From assembly GCA_964494345.1 (NCBI GenBank), contig CAZBSI010000006.1:62001-126000 (forward strand): a stretch of 64,000 bases of DNA, given 5' to 3'. The translations under genes were made by a program, and so were the position numbers. This DNA is from DTKD01 sp964494345. Lineage in GTDB: Bacteria > Armatimonadota > UBA5829. The stretch's first letter is position 1, and each line of letters opens with the position of its first letter. Below, in pieces: positions 58,946-64,000 of this stretch. Below the pieces are notes generated by a model. The model saw only the letters and a list, made by a program, of their open reading frames with translations, did not search any database and was not told the origin of the DNA.

Positions 58946-59943
58946 GACCCTCCAAAGACGCATGGTTTTTAATAGGGGTGTTTGTGACGCTCGTCGTGCT
59001 GATGGCTTTGTTTTCAACCCGGCAGCCGAGGTCCACTTCCACCCTCAGCACCTCATATTCCACCAACGAATACGGAGTCAAGGCGTTTTATACTCTGCTC
59101 GGCGAGAGACTCGGCTACAACGTCGCCAGGTTACACGATCCATACGATCAACTCCCCGTCGACTCAAAAGTGCTGTTGGTAATCCAACCTCTGGATGAGC
59201 ACCCGATTGCGCCCGAAGAGGCTGCCGCGCTGCAGAGATGGGTTAACGACGGCGGAGCCGTTGTATTTCTCGCCAATTCCACTAAGCAGCTGCCCGCTGG
59301 GTTCAAAACCAGCCGATCGATCGGCAAAGGCCAGGTATATGTGCGAGTAACGAAGCGCCCTCTCACCAACAAGTCACTGGCCGACTACCGCCGCGCTCTA
59401 CCCGTCCTTGACCTAATTTCAGCACATGCCAGACCATCTGCTGCGAATGATTTTATCCTGTTCGACGAATATCACCACGGGCTGCAAAGATCAAAACCGA
59501 TAGCCTTCATAGGGTTTTTCCCGCGGCAAATCAGAATCGCGGCGGTCATAATAGCCGTTGCATTAATCGCGTTAGGCTACGGACAGGCGCGCAGGTTCGG
59601 TGCAGTGAGGGGCCTGCCGGAGTCTAATTCGCGCAGGCCCGAGTTTGAGTACGTCGAATCCGTAGCCAGGTTATATGAACGTGCCGGAGCCTCCGACCTA
59701 GCCGCTGATATTCTGCTACAATCCTTCCGGCAGCGCCTGTGCCGCAACTTTGGTCTTAATTCCGATTCCGATTCCCGAGCTATCGTCGAGCGCCTGCAAA
59801 ATCGCCTCGATAAACAGACGGTAACCAGCATTAAACGGCTTCTCGATCCCGATAAATCCGGCACTGAGCTTACCCAATCGGAGCTTCTGTCAATGGCCAG
59901 GCAGATTCACGCCCTGGAAACTAAGCTGCTCAAGGGCAATTAG
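58942..59943 (+). CDS. DUF4350 domain protein
   Basis: 333 residues. N-terminal span (FLIGVFVTLVVLMALF), then STNEYGVKAFYTLLGERLGYNVARLHDPYDQLPVDSKVLLVIQPLDEHPIAPEEAAALQRWVNDGGAVVFLAN, the DUF4350/GATase-like domain, a second span near 195-212 (IRIAAVIIAVALIALGYG), and a C-terminal helical part (about 225-333). It is coupled to the DUF4129 gene and ends exactly at the stop of the converging oxidoreductase gene. The MoxR ATPase and DUF58 protein normally beside it are missing. Confidence 0.85.
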   Translation: MRPSKDAWFLIGVFVTLVVLMALFSTRQPRSTSTLSTSYSTNEYGVKAFYTLLGERLGYNVARLHDPYDQLPVDSKVLLVIQPLDEHPIAPEEAAALQRWVNDGGAVVFLANSTKQLPAGFKTSRSIGKGQVYVRVTKRPLTNKSLADYRRALPVLDLISAHARPSAANDFILFDEYHHGLQRSKPIAFIGFFPRQIRIAAVIIAVALIALGYGQARRFGAVRGLPESNSRRPEFEYVESVARLYERAGASDLAADILLQSFRQRLCRNFGLNSDSDSRAIVERLQNRLDKQTVTSIKRLLDPDKSGTELTQSELLSMARQIHALETKLLKGN

Positions 59944-60891
59944 CTATATCCACCACCTTAACACCGCTTTGCCTGCGATCTTTCTATCCATCAAATCCTT
60001 CGCCACCTCGCCGACCTTCTCCATAGGCTCTTCTTTTGTGATCCTCGGATGCAGTTTTCTGTCGGCGACGAGTTTGACCAGCCGGGCCAGGCCCTCCGAT
60101 GCGGGCTCTGTTCCAAGTTCGCGGAACAGCATAAAGCCATACAATTTGGCGCGACCGGGCCTAAGCAGATTCCATGCGTCGAAGTCTGTCGGCTGCTGCG
60201 AGGAATTGCCGAACGAAACGCATATTCCGTCGTGATCCAGATGATTCAGGACGTGGCCCAGCACTTTTCCGCCTACGGACTCCGCAACAAGGCGATACGG
60301 CCCAAAATCCTGTATTCCGCTGCCGTCCTCGCTGACTACAACCTCGTCAGCATCCGATTTATTTACAATATCGCGATGCTCCTCTCGGCGGATCAGCCCT
60401 ACAACGCGAGCACCCATCAGCTTCGCCAACTGGCAGGCAAATAACCCTACGCCGCCGCTGGCCCCGGTCACCAATACGTTGCGGCCCAGCAATCCTCTGC
60501 CTTTTTCCAGCACATGTAAAGCGGTCAAACCCGCTACAGGCAGTGTCGCAGCCTGCTCAAAAAAGACATGGTCGGGCAATTCGGCGATAGCGTGTGTCGG
60601 CACCACAGCCTTCTCCGCCCACGCGCCCTTATCCACATATCCCACAACTCTGGCGCCTTCCTTCGGCCCGGATCCGTCAGCAGCAGGCTGTTCCACAATA
60701 CCGGCCAGATCCCAGCCGATCGGATGCCCCGCCTCCCATTGGCGCGCATATCGAACCTCGCCCTGATTCATCGAAACCGCCGCCACCTTGACCAGCGCTT
60801 CATTACGCGCAGGAGTGGGGACCTCCACTTCGTGCAACGCGAGATGGCCTGGCGCGCTCGGATCTACAATCGCAGCTTGCATTTTGCCCAT
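59944..60891 (-). CDS. Zinc-free alcohol dehydrogenase/quinone oxidoreductase-like MDR protein
   Basis: About 315 residues from the ATG at 60891 (GGAGG seven bases upstream). Medium-chain dehydrogenase fold: QAAIVDPSAPGHLALHEVEVPTPARNEALVKVAAVSMNQGEVRYA, GWDLAGIVE, ATLPVAGLTALHVLEKG and the NADPH-binding VLVTGASGGVGLFACQLAKLMGARVVGL. The zinc ligands are absent, so it is a quinone-oxidoreductase-type enzyme of unknown substrate. Monocistronic; its stop abuts the DUF4350 gene stop. Confidence 0.9.
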   Translation of the reverse strand: MGKMQAAIVDPSAPGHLALHEVEVPTPARNEALVKVAAVSMNQGEVRYARQWEAGHPIGWDLAGIVEQPAADGSGPKEGARVVGYVDKGAWAEKAVVPTHAIAELPDHVFFEQAATLPVAGLTALHVLEKGRGLLGRNVLVTGASGGVGLFACQLAKLMGARVVGLIRREEHRDIVNKSDADEVVVSEDGSGIQDFGPYRLVAESVGGKVLGHVLNHLDHDGICVSFGNSSQQPTDFDAWNLLRPGRAKLYGFMLFRELGTEPASEGLARLVKLVADRKLHPRITKEEPMEKVGEVAKDLMDRKIAGKAVLRWWI

Positions 60892-60967
60892 CACAGCACC
60901 TCCGTGTTGATTCTTGACTACTAAATGCCCACTTCAGCAGCAGTATAATCATGGGGAGTTGAGTGTT

Positions 60968-61030
60968 ATCGGTTATCGGTTGTCGGTTGTCGGTTGTCGG
61001 TTGTCGGTTATCGGTTGTCGGTTGTCGGTT
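60968..61030 (+). repeat. 7-bp tandem repeat (9 units)
   Basis: Nine units of RTCGGTT in exact register, of which six are GTCGGTT and three ATCGGTT. It is followed by GACAACCCC and then the composite repeat at 61048. It lies in the gap upstream of both divergent genes. Confidence 0.9.
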
Positions 61031-61047
61031 GACAACCCCTCAATTTT

Positions 61048-61200
61048 GTCATTTCGAGCGCAGCGAGAAATCTGCTTTTTCCGATGTCCGAAGTCAGATG
61101 TTCGTTGTCCGATCAATCAATGTCCCATTTACTTCTTCTCGAGACAATCTCAATATTTCTGATTTTCGCATTTTTCGCGCTTTCGCGTTATTCCTTCTCC
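61048..61200 (+). repeat. Composite intergenic repeat, copy without hairpin module
   Basis: GTCATTTCGAGCGCAGCGAG with AAATCTGC and a T-run, then GATGTCCGAAGTCAGATG, and a T/C-rich tail ending cgcgttattccttctcc. The hairpin module is missing and the 7-bp array stands in its place, as the 20-bp array does at 53.1 kb. Confidence 0.85.
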
Positions 61201-61254
61201 ACATGCCCGCAAATTAATTGTGCGATGCTCCAAAAACTGATAAACTGATACTGT

Positions 61255-62676
61255 ATGTTGTGGTTTGGAATAGACAGGAAGTGGTGGACGCTGCTTGTCG
61301 TTGGTGTGGGCACGTTCATGTCTGCAGTCGATGGCAGTGTTGTAAACACAGCCCTTCCCATCATCCAATCCGAGACAGGAGCGATATTCTCCACCCTCGA
61401 ATGGGTAGTCCTCGTATACCTCCTCACTATCATATCCCTGCTGCTTGTGGTCGGCAGGCTGGGGGATATGTATGGTCGCAAGAGATTCTATTTATCGGGG
61501 TTTCTAATCTTCACAATAGGGTCGCTGATGTGCGGGTTGTCGCCCGATGTCCATGCGCTGATCGTCTTTCGAGCTATACAGGCCACGGGCGCTGCTATGA
61601 TCTTCGCGTTGGCGCCAGCGGTTTTGACCGGCGCGTTTCCGAAGAGACAAAGGGGCCAGGCATTGGGGATGCAGGCGACGCTTACCTATCTCGGCCTATC
61701 CGTCGGCCCTGCGCTGGGGGGATTGTTGACTCACAATTTCGGCTGGAGGTCGATATTTTTTATTAACCTCCCAATCGGAATGATCATCGTTCCTTTAGGC
61801 TATCTCGTATTAAAGCGCGATGTACAGAGATCAAGTGCGACTTTGGACCCCATAGGTGCGATCACGCTCGCCGTCGCCCTTTCGACGCTTCTCTTAGCTT
61901 TGACCAAAGTCCAGGTGATGGGTTGGTCAGACCCCGTCATTATAACGATGTTCGTTGTTTCGGCGGTGGCATTTGCCGTGTTTATTATCGCCGAAACACG
62001 CATCGCACACCCTATGCTCGACCTGAAACTCTTCAAAAACCGAATGTTCGGCGCATCGACGGCTGCGGCGTTTCTAAACTACGTCGCGAACTCTTCGGTG
62101 ACTTTTTTAATGCCGTTTTATCTTATAGGCGCCGGGCGCTATCGTGTCGATAAAGCGGGCTTACTGTTAACCGCCACCTCGATAACAATGGCCATAGTCG
62201 CCGCCCCCGCGGGCTGGCTGTCTGATAGAATTGGAGTAAGGATTCCCGCCACAACCGGGATGGCCGTAGTAGTGTTGGGTATGCTGCTGTTAAGACAACT
62301 ACAGCCTGGCTCGCAGCCACTTGCCATAGTCCTTCATCTTGGCCTTATCGGAATCGGCATAGGATTGTTCACATCCCCCAATAACAGCGCCATTATGGGC
62401 TCCGCACCGGAACATGCTCAAGGCGTCGCGGGAGCGCTTCTGGCGGCTGCCCGCAACACCGGTTTCGCAGTCGGAACCGCCATCGCGGGACTGTTATATG
62501 CGCAGAAATTGCACGCTACTCAACACCTGCCCGAAGCTGTCTCAATAACCAATTCAATGCACTATGCCACCACAATCGTCGCCGCAATCGCCGCTGTCGG
62601 AATAATCACCAGCGCGGTCAGAGGCGCTGTCGAACCCCAACCCATCCACATCTCGCAACCTCCAAAAAATAGTTAA
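61255..62676 (+). CDS. MFS multidrug exporter, DHA2 (EmrB/QacA) type
   Basis: 473 residues, about 14 spans. The N-terminus is FMSAVDGSVVNTALPIIQSETGA (motif D1, here AVDGS), followed by GRLGDMYGRKRFYLSGFLIFTIGSLMCGLSPDVHALIVFRAIQATGAA (motifs A and B), LGLSVGPALGGLLTHNFGWRSIFFINLPIGMI (motif C) and GVAGALLAAARNTGFAVGTAIAGLLYA. Expected to use the proton gradient to export drugs or metabolites. The ATG at 61255 lacks a clear SD; a TANNNT box lies 8 bases upstream, so it may also be leaderless. Monocistronic. Confidence 0.92.
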   Translation: MLWFGIDRKWWTLLVVGVGTFMSAVDGSVVNTALPIIQSETGAIFSTLEWVVLVYLLTIISLLLVVGRLGDMYGRKRFYLSGFLIFTIGSLMCGLSPDVHALIVFRAIQATGAAMIFALAPAVLTGAFPKRQRGQALGMQATLTYLGLSVGPALGGLLTHNFGWRSIFFINLPIGMIIVPLGYLVLKRDVQRSSATLDPIGAITLAVALSTLLLALTKVQVMGWSDPVIITMFVVSAVAFAVFIIAETRIAHPMLDLKLFKNRMFGASTAAAFLNYVANSSVTFLMPFYLIGAGRYRVDKAGLLLTATSITMAIVAAPAGWLSDRIGVRIPATTGMAVVVLGMLLLRQLQPGSQPLAIVLHLGLIGIGIGLFTSPNNSAIMGSAPEHAQGVAGALLAAARNTGFAVGTAIAGLLYAQKLHATQHLPEAVSITNSMHYATTIVAAIAAVGIITSAVRGAVEPQPIHISQPPKNS

Positions 62677-62715
62677 AATCTTCTGTTTCGTCAGCTCACT
62701 AAACCTCAAATAGCC

Positions 62716-62745
62716 TTGACTGTCTAATGCTGGATGTACTATAAT
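62716..62745 (+). promoter_or_regulatory. Promoter of mraZ
   Basis: TTGACT, 18 bases, perfect TATAAT; start near 62752, which falls within the operator repeats that follow. Confidence 0.85.
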
Positions 62746-62748
62746 TTG

Positions 62749-62773
62749 GTGGTAGTTAGTGGTAGGAAGTGGT
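62749..62773 (+). promoter_or_regulatory. MraZ-binding repeats (three GTGGT boxes)
   Basis: Three copies of GTGGT start at 62749, 62759 and 62769, exactly 10 bases apart, all with A or T flanks (TTGGTGGTA, TAGTGGTA, AAGTGGTG). MraZ is known to bind three or four such direct repeats spaced 10 bases apart at its own promoter. The array overlaps the predicted transcription start, so it should repress mraZ. Confidence 0.8.
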
Positions 62774-62832
62774 GAAATAAGCCGAAGCTGCCCAATAAAT
62801 GGCGATTTGGCAATATTCCAACGGAGAATGCC

Positions 62833-63261
62833 TTGTTTTCGGGCTCTTACGCGCATTCGGTAGATAGCAAAGGCAGGACGGTAATCCCGGCGAAGATTCG
62901 CACGAAGCTTGGGCAGTGCTTCGTGATGACTCGTGGGTTGCATGGCTGTTTGTGGATATTCCCCGAAAAGACCTGGCCGCAAATTCAGCAAAAACTCACC
63001 CCGAAATCGTTGCTCGATACAAAGGGACTGAAGCTGGAGCGTTTCTTTTTAGGGGCGGCAAGCGAATGCACTCCGGATAAGCAGGGCCGCGTCGCCATTC
63101 CTCAAATGCTTCTCGACCACGCGGGAATCAAACCGGGAGATGAGACCTGGATTGTGGGGTTGACCGACAAGGTAGAAATCTGGAGCAAATCCGCGTGGGA
63201 CGAGTTCAACGCCAGCCTCACTGAAGATGTGCTCGCAGCTTTAGGTTCAGATGAAGACTAA
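62833..63261 (+). CDS. mraZ: Transcriptional regulator MraZ
   Basis: 142 residues from a TTG at 62833 with GGAG six bases upstream; the N-terminus MFSGSYAHSVDSKGRTVIPAKIR is as in known MraZ. Two SpoVT/AbrB-like halves: DSKGRTVIPAKIR (about 11-23) and DKQGRVAIPQMLLDHAG (about 84-100). MraZ normally starts the dcw cell-wall and division cluster and represses it. Here it stands alone: the next gene (DedA) is on the other strand and no rsmH, ftsL or ftsI follows. It has its own promoter and operator upstream. Confidence 0.93.
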   Translation: MFSGSYAHSVDSKGRTVIPAKIRTKLGQCFVMTRGLHGCLWIFPEKTWPQIQQKLTPKSLLDTKGLKLERFFLGAASECTPDKQGRVAIPQMLLDHAGIKPGDETWIVGLTDKVEIWSKSAWDEFNASLTEDVLAALGSDED

Positions 63262-63265
63262 ATAA

Positions 63266-63922
63266 TCACGCGTCGTCGACGTCGGCCTTCGATTTTTTGT
63301 AGTTCTTCTCCCCGCGCAGGTGGTGATACACATACAGCGAGACCACCGCAACCAGCCCAATTGCGATGACTATATGCGCGTCGTGGAAATACGGCTTTAG
63401 CACCTCGTCCCATTTCGGGCCGACCGCTTTTCCCACCCAGGCCAGCCCGATACACCACGGCAGCGACCCGAGGAACGTATAGGCCAGAAATCGCCAGAAG
63501 TGCATCTTGGAAACCCCGGCGGGGAACGATATAAAGGTGCGAATCACAGGCAAAAGTCGGCTGAAAAAGATCGCAGCCTCGCCGTGTTTGGCAAACCAGG
63601 TATCGGCTCTGTCGAGGTCTTTGGTTCGGACAAGAATATACTTGCCGTATCTCTCGATGAACGGCCTGCCGCCAAACATCCCCGCCCAATACGCCACCGC
63701 CGAGCCCCAGACGCAGCCAAAAGCGCCTGATACGCCCATCATCCAGACCGAATACTTCGCGGGGTTTTCGTAGACGAGATATCCGCCGAATGGCATTATA
63801 ATCTCGCTGGGCAAGGGTATGCACGCGCTTTCGATACCCATCATCAAAACAATGCCCCAGTAGCCGAGCTGGCTGAGGGAGTTGGTGATCCAGTGGGTCA
63901 CCGCACTGAGAATTGCTTCCAA
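63266..63922 (-). CDS. DedA family membrane protein
   Basis: 218 residues from a TTG at 63922 (AGGAGG five bases upstream). VTT/DedA core: YWGIVLMMGIESACIPLPSEIIMPFGGYLV, GCVWGSAVAYWAGMFGGRPFIERYGKYI, FAKHGEAAIFFSRLLPVIRTFISFPAGVSKMHFWRFLAYTFLGSLPWCIGLAWVG. The conserved Glu and Arg-x-x-P residues are present. DedA proteins are inner-membrane flippases or scramblases for lipid carriers and phospholipids, important in envelope upkeep. Convergent with mraZ, with 4 bp between stops. Confidence 0.93.
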   Translation of the reverse strand: MEAILSAVTHWITNSLSQLGYWGIVLMMGIESACIPLPSEIIMPFGGYLVYENPAKYSVWMMGVSGAFGCVWGSAVAYWAGMFGGRPFIERYGKYILVRTKDLDRADTWFAKHGEAAIFFSRLLPVIRTFISFPAGVSKMHFWRFLAYTFLGSLPWCIGLAWVGKAVGPKWDEVLKPYFHDAHIVIAIGLVAVVSLYVYHHLRGEKNYKKSKADVDDA

Positions 63923-63956
63923 GCCGTCCTCCTGAGCGGATTAAAGCCGCCGAGAT

Positions 63957-63965
63957 ATTATAACA
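63957..63965 (-). promoter_or_regulatory. Extended -10 promoter of the DedA gene
   Basis: On the minus strand TGTTATAAT combines a perfect TATAAT with the TG of an extended -10 element, about 34 bases before the TTG start. No good -35 box. Confidence 0.6.
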
Positions 63966-64000
63966 CGCAAATGGGGCTATTACTGCGAACGCGGGCAACA

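Overview
The window comes from a Gram-negative-type (diderm) bacterium of moderate G+C. Kdo genes (kdsD, kdsC) imply lipopolysaccharide. Three PEP-CTERM surface proteins imply an exosortase/exopolysaccharide system elsewhere in the genome. A type IV pilin-like pseudopilin and a SigH-like sigma factor are also present. This mix, with DUF362/Fe-S, DUF4838 and DUF4129/DUF4350 families, recalls Armatimonadota or a neighbouring PVC/Planctomycetes-like lineage; that placement is inference only. TTG and GTG starts are common, and at least two genes look leaderless. No rRNA, tRNA, CRISPR array, transposase or phage gene was seen.

Layout. 1-6.9 kb (minus): a DUF4838 protein cut by the window edge, rqcH, mpg, a transaldolase and a CoA-disulfide-reductase-like flavoprotein with rhodanese tail. 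7-11.7 kb: a BON protein, marC, dacB, a dipeptide epimerase and a sugar-nucleotide epimerase. 11.9-16.8 kb (minus): an uncharacterised redox cluster (polyferredoxin, two Tat-exported DUF362 proteins, zinc ribbon, secreted small protein) and mgtC. 16.8-26.9 kb (minus): the housekeeping run rpsB-tsf-pyrH-frr-uppS-dxr-rseP-ispG-GNAT-proS behind a strong sigma70-type promoter. 26.9-31.5 kb: a Nif3-family gene and three PEP-CTERM paralogues, each behind an almost identical promoter.

31.5-38.2 kb: a tandem 222-bp intergenic repeat, an XRE/ImmA-IrrE pair, gyrB with a Gly-Asn linker, an MFS exporter, a nucleotidyltransferase and a BON protein. 38.4-44.0 kb (plus): kdsD-kdsC-phosphoesterase-membrane glycosyltransferase-GT2-dppA, an envelope operon. 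44.1-47.5 kb (minus): a sugar-phosphate isomerase-like protein, a PIG-L deacetylase and a DegT aminotransferase, probably amino-sugar metabolism. 47.6-51.75 kb (minus): six tightly packed, mostly membrane, uncharacterised genes behind one consensus promoter. This is the best candidate for an undescribed system.

52-64 kb: a pseudopilin, a 20-bp minisatellite, a SigH-like sigma factor, an orphan DNA methyltransferase, manC, a translationally coupled tatD-membrane protein-DUF4129-DUF4350 set, a quinone oxidoreductase-like gene, an EmrB/QacA-type exporter, an isolated mraZ with its own three-box operator, and a DedA protein.

A composite intergenic repeat (a hairpin module, a GTCATTTCGAGCGCAGCGAG module and a C-rich tail) recurs at about six loci, always in the same orientation on the given strand.
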